From Rickettsiales bacterium (GTDB lineage Bacteria > Pseudomonadota > Alphaproteobacteria > Rickettsiales > UBA3002), in assembly GCA_002725445.1 (NCBI GenBank), contig PBPD01000112.1, positions 1-12,084 on the forward strand: a stretch of 12,084 nt of DNA, written 5' to 3'. This document shows positions 1 through 7,858 of the stretch, one piece after another; position 1 is the stretch's first letter; each line of letters opens with the position of its first letter. The notes beneath the pieces are model-generated. The model did not search any database and was not told where the DNA came from. It worked only from the letters and a program-made list of their open reading frames with translations. The translations under genes and the position numbers were made by a program.

Positions 1-819
1 GGCTCCAAGCTGATTGGGCAAAGTGTTGGGCAGATCGGCTTTCACCACAATTATCACTGCATTGTGTTGGGTATTCAGCGTAAAGCGCGCATGATCACAT
101 CACGCATGACCGGTATTCGTCTGGCAGCAGGCGATGTGCTGCTGGTGATGGGCACGCGTGATGACATCCGTAAATTGCGTGAAAGCAAAGACATGGTGGT
201 CATGGAATGGTCCACCGAAGAATTGCCATCCAAAAAATATGCGCGCCGTGTAGGTATCATCTTTGCCGGTGTCATTGGCGCGGCCGCTACTGGTTTCATG
301 CCCATTCACATGAGCGCCTTCATTGGCGCGGGGCTGGTCGTGCTGACAGGCTGTCTGAATCTGCGTCAGTCTATGCGTGCACTTGATTCATCCATTATCT
401 TCCTGATTGCGGCCGGCCTTGCCATGAGTGTGGCGCTGCAGGTAACAGGCGGCGCGGCATTGCTCGCGCATGGGCTGGTAAACATCATGATGGGCGCTGA
501 TCCGGTGATCATCATGTCGGCTATGTTCCTGCTGATGGCAGTGCTCACCAATGTGCTGAGCAACAATGCTACAGCCCTGCTCTTCACCCCTATCGCAATC
601 AGCACCGCGAACGAATTGGGTGTTGAGCCAGAAATGTTCATTTACGCAGTGATTTTCGCATCCAACTGCTGCGCGCTCGCCTCGCCAATTGGATATCAGA
701 CCAACCTGATTGTCATGGGGCCGGGTCACTACAAATTTGCCGATTACATGCGGGCAGGTGTTCCGCTGGCCATTTTGATCTGGCTGGCCTACACTGCCTA
801 TTCCTTCGTGATGTTTTAA
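1..819 (+). CDS. SLC13-family permease with RCK_C domain, 3' part (5' end outside window)
   Basis: This is the C-terminal 272 residues of an inner-membrane permease; the frame is open from base 1, so the start lies upstream. The first ~60 residues look like an RCK_C (TrkA-C) regulatory domain: a GSKLIGQ opening, then a hydrophobic strand, then GDVLLVMGT. About five hydrophobic segments follow. They include an SNNATALLFTPIA stretch near residue 205 and an ASPIGYQTNLIVMGPG stretch near residue 245. This layout, RCK_C in the cytoplasmic middle followed by the second membrane half with SNNA and SPIGYQTN motifs, is typical of the SLC13/DASS-like permeases that carry dicarboxylates, sulfate or similar anions with Na+. 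The substrate cannot be read from this fragment. A ribosome site for the next gene overlaps its stop codon, so the two genes are probably co-transcribed. Confidence 0.87.
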   Translation, partial: GSKLIGQSVGQIGFHHNYHCIVLGIQRKARMITSRMTGIRLAAGDVLLVMGTRDDIRKLRESKDMVVMEWSTEELPSKKYARRVGIIFAGVIGAAATGFMPIHMSAFIGAGLVVLTGCLNLRQSMRALDSSIIFLIAAGLAMSVALQVTGGAALLAHGLVNIMMGADPVIIMSAMFLLMAVLTNVLSNNATALLFTPIAISTANELGVEPEMFIYAVIFASNCCALASPIGYQTNLIVMGPGHYKFADYMRAGVPLAILIWLAYTAYSFVMF

Positions 820-828
820 GGAGCTATT

Positions 829-1944
829 ATGAGCGATAAGAAACTTTCCCGCCGCACACTCATTAAGACCGCTGCATTAGGCGCAGGCGCTGCTAGCGCT
901 GCAAGCAGCAGTGCGTTTGCCGCCCCCAATGTGATCACCGAAAAGAAATTCGAATGGAAAATGGTGATGACCTGGCCAAAAGTGCTGCCGGGTCTTGGCA
1001 CCGGCGCGGTACGGTTGGGCGAGCGCATCAATAAGCTGACCGATGGGCGATTGAAAATTAAAATTTACGGCGCGGATGAGCTGGTGCCGGCACTGGGTGT
1101 GTTCGACGCTGTGTCGGAAGGCTCGGTCGAATGCGGGCATGGCGGCTCCTATTACTGGCTGAGCAAGAACCGAAGCTTTGCCTTTTTCTGCGCCGTGCCG
1201 GGTGGCATGACCGCGCAGGAAATGAATGCGTGGATTTACTTTGATGACGGTTTACGCTTGTGGCACGAGCTGGCAAGCGATTTCAACATTATTCCCTTTC
1301 CTGCGGGTAATACCGGCGTACAGATGGGTGGCTGGTTTAACAAAAAACTGGAAACCGCGGCTGATCTTAAAGGGCTGAAAATGCGTATTCCTGGCTTGGG
1401 TGGCGAAGTCTTTGCCAAACTCGGCGGCAACCCGCAAAATATTCCGGGCGGCGAGCTTTATACCGCGCTGCAATCGGGTGTAATCGACGCGCTGGAGTGG
1501 GTCGGCCCGTGGAATGATATGGCGCTCGGCTTCCACCGTATCGCGAAATACTATTATGGCCCCGGCTTCCATGAGGGCGGCCCTGTGCTGGAATTTATGA
1601 TCAACAAGGATGCGTTTGAAGAACTGCCTGAAGATTTGCAACTGATTGTGAAAGGCGCCTGCGCCACCGAAAACCAGCTGATGCATTCGCAGTATTTCGC
1701 TAATAATGTGCGCGCGTTCCAGCAATTACAGCAGGTAGAAGGCCTGCAAATACTGCCCTACCCAGATGATGTATTGAAAGCCTTCTTTGAAACATCCGAA
1801 GAAACGCTGGCAGACACCGCCAATATCGGCGATATAAACCGCCGGATTTACGAGAGTTTCAGCAAATTCCGTAAAGGCTCGATGGATATGGGCCGCGTGA
1901 TGGAATATGGCTACCTCAAAGGCCGCTATCTTAGCCAAAAATAG
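829..1944 (+). CDS. TRAP-type periplasmic solute-binding protein, TakP-like (2-oxoacid binding), Tat-exported
   Basis: A 371-residue DctP-family protein that should capture a small organic acid in the periplasm. It starts with a twin-arginine signal (S7-R8-R9-T-L-I-K13, then an Ala/Gly-rich core); a likely cleavage point is AFA-APN around residue 31, implying export of a folded protein. From memory it matches the Rhodobacter sphaeroides 2-oxoacid binder TakP closely: GNTGVQMGGWF (160-170), GLKMR (182-186, with R186 the conserved carboxylate-gripping arginine), EWVGP (223-227) and PYYY/GP..EGGP-like segments (241-252). In TakP these regions line the ligand and cation site. The start at 829 is supported by AAGGAG at 818-823, five bases upstream. 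Nothing resembling DctQ or DctM lies in the window; the upstream neighbour is an SLC13-type permease instead. The membrane partner is therefore unknown. The family call is firm; the ligand is inferred. Confidence 0.9.
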   Translation: MSDKKLSRRTLIKTAALGAGAASAASSSAFAAPNVITEKKFEWKMVMTWPKVLPGLGTGAVRLGERINKLTDGRLKIKIYGADELVPALGVFDAVSEGSVECGHGGSYYWLSKNRSFAFFCAVPGGMTAQEMNAWIYFDDGLRLWHELASDFNIIPFPAGNTGVQMGGWFNKKLETAADLKGLKMRIPGLGGEVFAKLGGNPQNIPGGELYTALQSGVIDALEWVGPWNDMALGFHRIAKYYYGPGFHEGGPVLEFMINKDAFEELPEDLQLIVKGACATENQLMHSQYFANNVRAFQQLQQVEGLQILPYPDDVLKAFFETSEETLADTANIGDINRRIYESFSKFRKGSMDMGRVMEYGYLKGRYLSQK

Positions 1945-1952
1945 CGCTTTTT
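1924..1952 (+). terminator. weak terminator-like hairpin at the end of the solute-binding protein gene
   Basis: CGCTAT (1924-1929) pairs with ATAGCG (1941-1946) across an 11-base loop and is followed after one base by five T residues (1948-1952). The element overlaps the stop codon. The stem is only six base pairs and the loop is long, so it is at best a weak intrinsic terminator. Confidence 0.25.
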
Positions 1953-1986
1953 CATCAAACTGTCACACTACTGCGCATCCCTCAAT

Positions 1987-2002
1987 GCTATTATACAATA
2001 GC
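1987..2002. repeat. short perfect inverted repeat in the leader of the 199-residue gene
   Basis: GCTATT (1987-1992) and AATAGC (1997-2002) form a perfect six-base dyad around ATAC. It ends right at the AAAGGAG ribosome site (2003-2009) of the next gene. The A/T-rich centre also contains -10-like hexamers (TATTAT, TTATAC), but no convincing -35 lies at the right distance. It could be an operator, a small leader hairpin or chance. Confidence 0.35.
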
Positions 2003-2015
2003 AAAGGAGTAGGAT

Positions 2016-2615
2016 ATGGCAGATCCACATAAGCAGGTTGAGAATCAACTAAAAAATATTGAGAAGAAGCAAAAGCTTGGACTGGGAGCCAATTTGCTTA
2101 CTGGTACTTCGTTTGCTGCCAATACCGCAGCCTACGGGACGATTGCGGGTGGCATCGCCATTATGGGCAATTCGATTGATAAGCTGGTAAAGACGTTTCA
2201 TGGCCTGCCTCATATTGATAGCGCTGGCAAGGCAACGCCTATCGATTGGAAGAAGAATCTCGAAACGCTTGGCAAGGAACCTTTCTGGGATTATCTCGCA
2301 GAACAAAAGGTTAGTTTCAAACTAGAGAACCTTGGCGAAATCGTAAAAGATGCCATGCACGAACGCCCCAAAGCAGCGCTGGCTATTATTGGTGGCTCTG
2401 TTGCACTAGGCGCATTGGATGCAGCCACCACCCATCAATGGCTACGCATCAGCAATGATCGTGACATTGGAAAGAGCGTTCGTAACTTACGTAAAATCCA
2501 CAGCCAAAACCCCGATCTTGATAAAGATTCCACGGGACGTGCAATTCTTGGTGACTGGACGGGTATGGCGGAGAACCGTTTGCTAAACGCGCACGAGACA
2601 GGCCAAATACGCTAG
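2016..2615 (+). CDS. hypothetical protein, 199 aa, two Gly/Ala-rich hydrophobic segments
   Basis: I do not recognise this protein. The gene is likely real: it has a strong AAAGGAG site (2003-2009) six bases before ATG, an uninterrupted frame, and a plausible protein composition. The N-terminus is charged and helical (Lys/Glu/Gln-rich, residues 5-20). Residues ~22-50 form a Gly/Ala/Thr-rich hydrophobic stretch. Residues ~51-117 are polar with Trp and Lys. Residues ~118-138 (PKAALAIIGG...GALDAA) form a second hydrophobic stretch. The tail is polar and basic, with DLDKDSTG near 167-174. There is no signal peptide or cysteine. The two hydrophobic stretches suggest a small membrane-associated protein, possibly a helical hairpin in the inner membrane. 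It has its own leader of 71 bases after the solute-binding protein gene and runs convergently into pepF, so its link to either neighbour is unclear. Confidence 0.7.
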   Translation: MADPHKQVENQLKNIEKKQKLGLGANLLTGTSFAANTAAYGTIAGGIAIMGNSIDKLVKTFHGLPHIDSAGKATPIDWKKNLETLGKEPFWDYLAEQKVSFKLENLGEIVKDAMHERPKAALAIIGGSVALGALDAATTHQWLRISNDRDIGKSVRNLRKIHSQNPDLDKDSTGRAILGDWTGMAENRLLNAHETGQIR

Positions 2616-2630
2616 AGCGCTACTCTTAAC

Positions 2631-4418
2631 TTAATCTAACTGATCAATATATCCGCTGATGACATTCAGGCCTTGCTGCCAGAAATCAGCTTTTGCTGCA
2701 TTTAAACCAAATGGCTTCAACAACTCTTTATGGCGGAGCGTACCGCCCGCTTTCAGCATGTCGATATATTTCTTCTCGAATGCTTTTGCCTGTTTGGCAC
2801 CTTTTTCCGCCTCTTGCTCATAGACGGCATAGAGCGAATTCACCAAACAATCACCAAATGCATAGGCGTACACATAAAACGGCGAATGAATGAAATGCGG
2901 AATATATGCCCAGTAGCTGCTGTATTTATCGTCAAATTTCAGTGCAGGGCCTAAGCTTTCGCGCTGCACTTGCATCCAGATTTCGCCCAGACGCTCTGCG
3001 CTCACTTCACCTGAACGGCGTTCCGCATGCACTTTGGTTTCAAATAAGCAGAAGGCAGTTTGGCGCACGACTGTATTGATCATATCCTCCACCTTGGAGG
3101 CGATCAGATATTGGCGCTTTTCTTCGTTTTGTTCACGACGCAGCAGTTCCTTGAAGGTGAGCATTTCTCCAAATACCGATGCCGTTTCTGCCAATGTCAG
3201 CGGTGTGTCTGCCATTAACGCGCCTTGTTTGGCTGAAAGCACCTGATGCACCCCATGCCCCAACTCATGCGCCAATGTCATCACATCACGGGTTTTCCCC
3301 TGAAAATTCAACAGCAAATAAGGATGCGCTGAAGGCACAGTAGGATGCGCAAATGCGCCTGAATCTTTGCCTTCACGCGGCGGCACATCGATCCAGTTAT
3401 TATCAAAGAACTTCCGCCCATGCTTGGCAAGGGTTGGCGAAAAGGCGGTATAGGCCGACATCACCAGCTCAACCGACTCGTTCCAACCATAATTGCTTTC
3501 GGCAGATTTTGGCAGCGGAGCATTACGGTCCCACCAATCCAGCTTGCGCTTATTAAACTGCTTGGCTTTCCACTTGTAATAACGGTGCGAGATAGACTCA
3601 TAATTGGCCTGCACCGTGGCCAGCAACGCGTCTACTACCTCGTCTTCCACCTGATTGGCGACATTGCGCGAGGCAATCGGCTTGGCAAAGCCGCGCCAGT
3701 TATCTTCAATCTCTTTGTTTTTGGCGAGCGTATTCGTCACCAGCGAGAAGAGTGAAATATTCTCGTTCAACACCTTGCTGAGCACCAGAGCGGCGTCTTT
3801 ACGCTGTTTCGCATCTTTCGAAGACAGCAGATTAAGCACTTCCGTGATCGTCAGCTTTTTATTTCCCATCGGGAAGCGCAGGCCTGCCTGCGTTTCATCA
3901 TACAAACGCACCCACGCCTGCTCGGTTACGTCTTTTTCGTGCAGCAATTGCTCCAGCTCATCCGACAGCTGGAATGTACGGTAGGTGCGCACATCGCGCA
4001 ACCACGGCCCATAATGCGCCAACTCATCCACCTTCAACATCTTCTTCATATCTTTGTCAGATATCTTGTTGATACTGAGCGTGAAAAACAGCACCTGCGT
4101 TGACAGACGGTTCAGTGTTTCGTGCGTGTTCTGGTAGAATTGCGCGATCTTTGGATCGGACATATCCGCCGCATAGAGCAGCTGCGCATAGCTGCCGAGG
4201 CGGCCAAGCAAGTCCTGAATTTTCTCATAATCACTAATGGCGGCAGCCAGGTTTTTGGCAGATAGTTTAGCTACTTTGCCCTGATAATATTTGGCGAATT
4301 TGCTGCAAAGGCGTTCAGCCTTCTTCACGTCTTTCGCCAGTTTCTCAGATTCAACACCTGGGTATAAATCGTCCAGATCCCAATGGGGCAATGTCTCTTT
4401 TGCTGCTGCCTTTGCCAT
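2631..4418 (-). CDS. pepF: oligoendopeptidase F family zinc metallopeptidase (M3)
   Basis: A 595-residue cytosolic M3-family peptidase, the usual length for PepF/M3 oligoendopeptidases, which cut short peptides inside a closed clam-shell cavity. The zinc site is intact: HELGH at 384-388 gives both histidines and the catalytic glutamate E385, and E411 in ETASVFGE is the third ligand. The segment from I506 to G522 (IPHFIHSPFYVYAYAFG) carries the His/Tyr residues that typically stabilise the transition state. No signal peptide is present. The ATG at 4418 lies two bases after the fdx stop, so the gene is almost certainly translated from the isc transcript; only a weak TAGG-type ribosome site precedes it. 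It occupies the place where E. coli has iscX. A role in clearing peptides or turning over Fe-S proteins is speculation. It ends 15 bases from the convergent hypothetical gene with no obvious terminator between. Confidence 0.93.
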   Translation of the reverse strand: MAKAAAKETLPHWDLDDLYPGVESEKLAKDVKKAERLCSKFAKYYQGKVAKLSAKNLAAAISDYEKIQDLLGRLGSYAQLLYAADMSDPKIAQFYQNTHETLNRLSTQVLFFTLSINKISDKDMKKMLKVDELAHYGPWLRDVRTYRTFQLSDELEQLLHEKDVTEQAWVRLYDETQAGLRFPMGNKKLTITEVLNLLSSKDAKQRKDAALVLSKVLNENISLFSLVTNTLAKNKEIEDNWRGFAKPIASRNVANQVEDEVVDALLATVQANYESISHRYYKWKAKQFNKRKLDWWDRNAPLPKSAESNYGWNESVELVMSAYTAFSPTLAKHGRKFFDNNWIDVPPREGKDSGAFAHPTVPSAHPYLLLNFQGKTRDVMTLAHELGHGVHQVLSAKQGALMADTPLTLAETASVFGEMLTFKELLRREQNEEKRQYLIASKVEDMINTVVRQTAFCLFETKVHAERRSGEVSAERLGEIWMQVQRESLGPALKFDDKYSSYWAYIPHFIHSPFYVYAYAFGDCLVNSLYAVYEQEAEKGAKQAKAFEKKYIDMLKAGGTLRHKELLKPFGLNAAKADFWQQGLNVISGYIDQLD

Positions 4419-4420
4419 GC

Positions 4421-4753
4421 TTAACCTACCATCATGTTGCGGGTGGCGGCTGGCAAGCTCACACGCAGGCCATCCAACTCGTCGCTCATGATGATCTGAC
4501 AGCCAAGGCGCGAAGTGTGGGTCAGGCCGAAGGCTAGATCCAGCATATCTTCTTCGTCTTCACTGGCTTCGCTCAGTTTATCGAAATATTCCTGATCCAC
4601 GATCACGTGACAGGTCGAACAGGCGAGCGATCCCTCGCATGCACCTTCCAGCGGAATGTCATTTTTATGTGCAATTTCCAGCACCGACACACCCACAGGT
4701 GCATCACATTTCACTTCAGCTCCATCAGGATATACAAAGGTCAAAGATGGCAT
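4421..4753 (-). CDS. fdx: ISC-type [2Fe-2S] ferredoxin
   Basis: A 110-residue adrenodoxin-type ferredoxin that donates electrons to Fe-S cluster assembly on IscU/IscS. The cluster ligands are C39, C45, C48 and C85, giving the C-X5-C-X2-C-X36-C pattern of this group inside EGACEGSLACSTCHV and SRLGCQ. The acidic helix (SEASEDEEDMLD, 61-72) is the usual partner-docking surface. Length and motif match E. coli Fdx (about 111 residues). Its ATG shares one base with the hscA stop (TAATG), so translation is coupled. There is one extra cysteine at position 16, outside the cluster set. Confidence 0.95.
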   Translation of the reverse strand: MPSLTFVYPDGAEVKCDAPVGVSVLEIAHKNDIPLEGACEGSLACSTCHVIVDQEYFDKLSEASEDEEDMLDLAFGLTHTSRLGCQIIMSDELDGLRVSLPAATRNMMVG

Positions 4754-6549
4754 TAGTCTACCTCACTTACATTTTTACCCGCCAGCGCCCCGCTGATTGC
4801 CACATTCATGCGACGTTCGGCAAATGGGCCGATGGCTATGTTTAATTGCTCTGTTTCATACTCAATTTTGGCGCGGTCGTCACCCGCAATCGCCTCGTTA
4901 AGCGTGTTAATTTGTGATTCTATACGCATTTGCTCACCATCCTGCAACAGATCACCCGATTTTTGCAAGGCGCTTTGCACATCCTGAATGAGGCGTTCGG
5001 CTTCCACACGCGACTCCACCAGCAAACGCTGCGTGATATCTTCACGCGCATGTTCCATGCTCGAGCGCAGCATCGACTCAATCTCTTCGACTTCCAGTCC
5101 GTAAGACGGCTTCACTTCGATATGCTGTTCAGTACCTGTGGTTTCTTCTTTTGCCGACACCGACAATAAACCATCCGCATCCACGGTAAATGTCACTTTA
5201 ATACGCGCCACACCAGCCGCCAGCGGCGGAATGCCGCGCAAGACAAACTCAGCCAGCGAACGGCAATCATCGACCATCTCACGCTCGCCCTGCACCACAT
5301 GAATTTTCATGGCGCTCTGGCCATCTTTATATGTGGTGAATTCTTGCTGTGCCGACACCGGAATAGGCGTGTTGCGATGCACGACCTTCTCTACAATGCC
5401 ACCCATCGTTTCAAGCCCCAGCGAAAGCGGGGTAACATCCAGCAACAGATTATCGGAGCCATGCGTGAGTGCTTCGGCCTGTAGCGAGGCACCCAGCGCT
5501 ACCACCTTGTCCGGGTCTATGTTGGCCAGAGGCGGCTTGCCAAAGAATTGCTCTACCACACTGCGCACCAGCGGAACACGGGTTGAACCGCCCACCAGCA
5601 CCACGCCGTTTACATCTTCACTTAACAAGTCCGCATCGCGCAATGCCTGCTCGCAGATACGCAAGGTTTTGTCTGCCCATGGCTGTGCCAATCCATCCAG
5701 CTCAGCACGGGTAAGCCGCAGTCCGCCCTGCTCGGTCTCATCCGCATCGCTCAATGCTTCTTTTGCCGCACGGGCAAGTCGCTTCAGTTCGCGCACGTCG
5801 CCGGTGGCATTTTGCTCCGCCACCCAAAACTCTACGATAGCATCATCCAGATCATCACCGCCAAGACTTACATCGCCTGCAGTGGACAGCACCTGAAACA
5901 CACCTTTTTCGAGCTTGAGAATAGAAATATCAAACGTGCCGCCGCCCAGATCGTAAATGGCGTAAATGCCTTCGCTGCCATGCTCCAGCCCATAGGCCAG
6001 CGCCGCCGCCGTTGGCTCATTGATCAGGCGTAGCACTTCCAGCCCCGCCAGGCGCGCTGCATCACGTGTGGCAGTGCGTGCGGCATCGTCAAAATAGGCC
6101 GGCACGGTAATCACCGCTTCGTGCACATCTTGCTCCAGCGCTTGCTCCGCCATCGCTTTTACGTGACGTAAAATCTCGGCCGACACCTCAACAGGCGTTA
6201 CACTACGCTCGCCCACTTGCAGACGCAGCACTTTGTCTTGCTCGTCAAAATGATAAGGCACCTGCCCTGCCACATCGGCTACATCCTCACGGCCACGCCC
6301 CATCAGACGCTTAACCGATGCAATCTGCACCGCGCCTTCCGCATCGCCGTGCCCAACTTTCACCTCGTCAGTATAATAAACAACCGACGGGATGATAGAG
6401 CGGCCTGCGCTATCTTCCAGCACTTTAGGGCGTTCATTCTGGCTGAACGCCACCACCGAATGGGTGGTGCCCAGATCAATACCAATCGCATAGCGTTCTT
6501 CGTGCGGTTCAGGGGTTTGGCCGGGTTCGTGTATCTGAAGCAAACTCAT
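4753..6549 (-). CDS. hscA: Hsp70-class chaperone HscA of the ISC system
   Basis: A 598-residue DnaK-like ATPase that with HscB binds the LPPVK loop of IscU and drives cluster transfer to target proteins. The N-terminus MSLLQIHEPG closely matches E. coli HscA and sets it apart from DnaK. ATPase motifs are complete: GIDLGTTHSVVAF (23-35), ITVPAYFDDAARTATRDAAR (147-166), NEPTAAALAYGL (177-188), YDLGGGTFDIS (199-209) and VLVGGSTRVP (317-326). The linker and peptide-binding domain follow: LLLDVTPLSLGLETMGG (368-384), VQGEREMVDDCRSLAEF (419-435) and VDADGLLSVSAKE (456-468), then a helical lid to the end. The ATG overlaps the hscB stop in an ATGA arrangement. It lies where it does in the E. coli isc operon, between hscB and fdx. 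Confidence 0.96.
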   Translation of the reverse strand: MSLLQIHEPGQTPEPHEERYAIGIDLGTTHSVVAFSQNERPKVLEDSAGRSIIPSVVYYTDEVKVGHGDAEGAVQIASVKRLMGRGREDVADVAGQVPYHFDEQDKVLRLQVGERSVTPVEVSAEILRHVKAMAEQALEQDVHEAVITVPAYFDDAARTATRDAARLAGLEVLRLINEPTAAALAYGLEHGSEGIYAIYDLGGGTFDISILKLEKGVFQVLSTAGDVSLGGDDLDDAIVEFWVAEQNATGDVRELKRLARAAKEALSDADETEQGGLRLTRAELDGLAQPWADKTLRICEQALRDADLLSEDVNGVVLVGGSTRVPLVRSVVEQFFGKPPLANIDPDKVVALGASLQAEALTHGSDNLLLDVTPLSLGLETMGGIVEKVVHRNTPIPVSAQQEFTTYKDGQSAMKIHVVQGEREMVDDCRSLAEFVLRGIPPLAAGVARIKVTFTVDADGLLSVSAKEETTGTEQHIEVKPSYGLEVEEIESMLRSSMEHAREDITQRLLVESRVEAERLIQDVQSALQKSGDLLQDGEQMRIESQINTLNEAIAGDDRAKIEYETEQLNIAIGPFAERRMNVAISGALAGKNVSEVD

Positions 6550-7061
6550 GAAGCCGCCTTTTGTTGATATTGCAACATCATCGCCTCTTCCTGCGATTTA
6601 CCCAAATACCGCAAACGCATTGTTAATTGTGCTGCGGTCTCAAAATCGTCCTGCGCAAATGCCTTTGCCAACCGCGCTGAACAGTCTTTGCTTTGTTGTT
6701 TGATGTCTTTCACCAGTGCAGCCAGCGCTTCTTCGCCTTTAGCTTCGCTCAAACGCTCACGCAGCTCCATCGTTTCCATCAACAGATCAGGACTTGGCTG
6801 CACCGTATCGCGCTCGCCGTTGACGTGAATACCCTGCAAAAATAACAAATGCTGCGCACGTTTAAGAGGAGATTTCAGCGCCTCATAGGCTTCGTTCAGA
6901 TCCATGGAGGTTTGAATAGCCGCCGCTCTTTCGGCGTCAGGCTTACCGATCATGCGATCGGGATGGTATTGCTGCTGCATTTGCACATAAGCGCGCTGCA
7001 AATCGGCCTCGTTCACCTCGAACGACGGTTCCAGCTCCAGCAGTGTGAAATAATTGGTCAT
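6546..7061 (-). CDS. hscB: J-domain co-chaperone HscB
   Basis: A 171-residue protein, the same length as E. coli HscB, that delivers IscU to HscA and stimulates its ATPase. The N-terminal J domain (about 1-75) has HPD at 33-35 after QQQY, and the helix with DLNEAYEALKSPLKRAQHLL (54-73). The C-terminal part (about 90-171) is a charged helical bundle expected to bind IscU. There is no N-terminal cysteine zinc module as in human HSCB. It starts three bases after the iscA stop and overlaps hscA by four bases, so it is translationally coupled on both sides. Confidence 0.94.
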   Translation of the reverse strand: MTNYFTLLELEPSFEVNEADLQRAYVQMQQQYHPDRMIGKPDAERAAAIQTSMDLNEAYEALKSPLKRAQHLLFLQGIHVNGERDTVQPSPDLLMETMELRERLSEAKGEEALAALVKDIKQQSKDCSARLAKAFAQDDFETAAQLTMRLRYLGKSQEEAMMLQYQQKAAS

Positions 7062-7064
7062 AAC

Positions 7065-7412
7065 CTAGACGTGGAAGGACTCTCCGCAGCCACAACGCCC
7101 CTTCTCGTTCGGGTTACTGAATTGAAAGCCGCTTTTGAACTTTTCTTCAACGTAATCCATCTCGGTGCCAATCAAAAACATGATTGCCTTGGGATCAATG
7201 ATGACTTTTACGCCTTTATCTTCGACCACTTCGTCGTGCTCGCCCACCTCGTCGGCATATTCAAGCGTGTAAGACAGACCGGAACAACCGCGCGTGCGAA
7301 TGCCTACCCGCACACCTTGCGATGGCTTGTCACGCTGGGCCAATAGCTGCTTGATATGCTCAGCCGCATTGTCCGAAATGGTTATGGGAGCTGCACCACC
7401 GGGCGCGAACAT
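7065..7412 (-). CDS. iscA: A-type Fe-S carrier protein IscA
   Basis: A 115-residue HesB/IscA-family carrier that accepts iron or clusters and passes them to apo-proteins. The three conserved cysteines are present: C43 in RGCSGLSY, and C107 and C109 in the C-terminal CGCGESFHV signature, identical to the E. coli IscA ending. The N-terminus (MFAPGGAAP) is about eight residues longer than E. coli IscA, whose homologous sequence begins at ITISDNAA here. The longer start at 7412 is kept because there is no later in-frame ATG near that point and a GAGG lies upstream, but it is not certain. The gap to iscU is 11 bases and to hscB three bases. ErpA or SufA are alternatives by family, but the operon position makes IscA the natural name. 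Confidence 0.93.
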   Translation of the reverse strand: MFAPGGAAPITISDNAAEHIKQLLAQRDKPSQGVRVGIRTRGCSGLSYTLEYADEVGEHDEVVEDKGVKVIIDPKAIMFLIGTEMDYVEEKFKSGFQFSNPNEKGRCGCGESFHV

Positions 7413-7423
7413 AAGCGCCTCGC

Positions 7424-7828
7424 TTAACTGGCTTGCTGTTGCGTGCCGCTGTTATGTTTGTCCTGATAGTCCTGCACCGCGGCTTTGATGGCATCTTCTG
7501 CCAGCACCGAACAGTGAATCTTCACAGGTGGCAACGCCAGCTCTTCAGCAATTTGGGTATTTTTGATGCTCATTGCTTCGTCTACCGACTTGCCCTTCAC
7601 CCACTCGGTGATCAGCGAGCTGGATGCAATCGCCGAGCCGCAGCCAAAGGTTTTGAAACGTGCATCTTCAATAACGCCATTTGCGCCCACTTTAATCTGC
7701 AGTTTCATCACATCACCACATGCAGGTGCGCCCACCAGACCGGTACCAATACCGTCCTCTTCTTTTTCGAATGAGCCCACATTGCGTGGATTTTCATAGT
7801 GATCGATTACTTTTTCTGAATAGGCCAT
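7424..7828 (-). CDS. iscU: Fe-S cluster scaffold IscU
   Basis: A 134-residue scaffold on which [2Fe-2S] clusters are built from IscS sulfur. All key residues are visible: C37 and D39 in APACGDVM, C63 in FGCGSAIASSS, and H105-C106 just after the HscA recognition loop LPPVK (99-103). The N-terminus AYSEKVIDHYENPRNVGS is typical. The tail after residue 124 (HNSGTQQQAS) is a short disordered extension. It sits between iscS (30-base gap) and iscA (11-base gap). The ribosome site upstream is a purine-rich GAGAGAGAG tract rather than a classic AGGAGG. Confidence 0.96.
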   Translation of the reverse strand: MAYSEKVIDHYENPRNVGSFEKEEDGIGTGLVGAPACGDVMKLQIKVGANGVIEDARFKTFGCGSAIASSSLITEWVKGKSVDEAMSIKNTQIAEELALPPVKIHCSVLAEDAIKAAVQDYQDKHNSGTQQQAS

Positions 7829-7858
7829 AGTGCTTCTCTCTCTCGTAATGTGGTGGGC

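Noticed and set aside
2600..2640. Bidirectional terminator between the convergent hypothetical gene and pepF
   Set aside because: Only an AGCGCT palindrome is present, without a proper stem or T tract on either strand.
4421..4753. An iscX gene after fdx
   Set aside because: Only two bases separate fdx from pepF; no IscX-like frame exists in the window.
5309..5896. 195-residue plus-strand open frame opposite hscA
   Set aside because: Ser/Pro/Thr-rich composition typical of an antisense shadow, no family resemblance.
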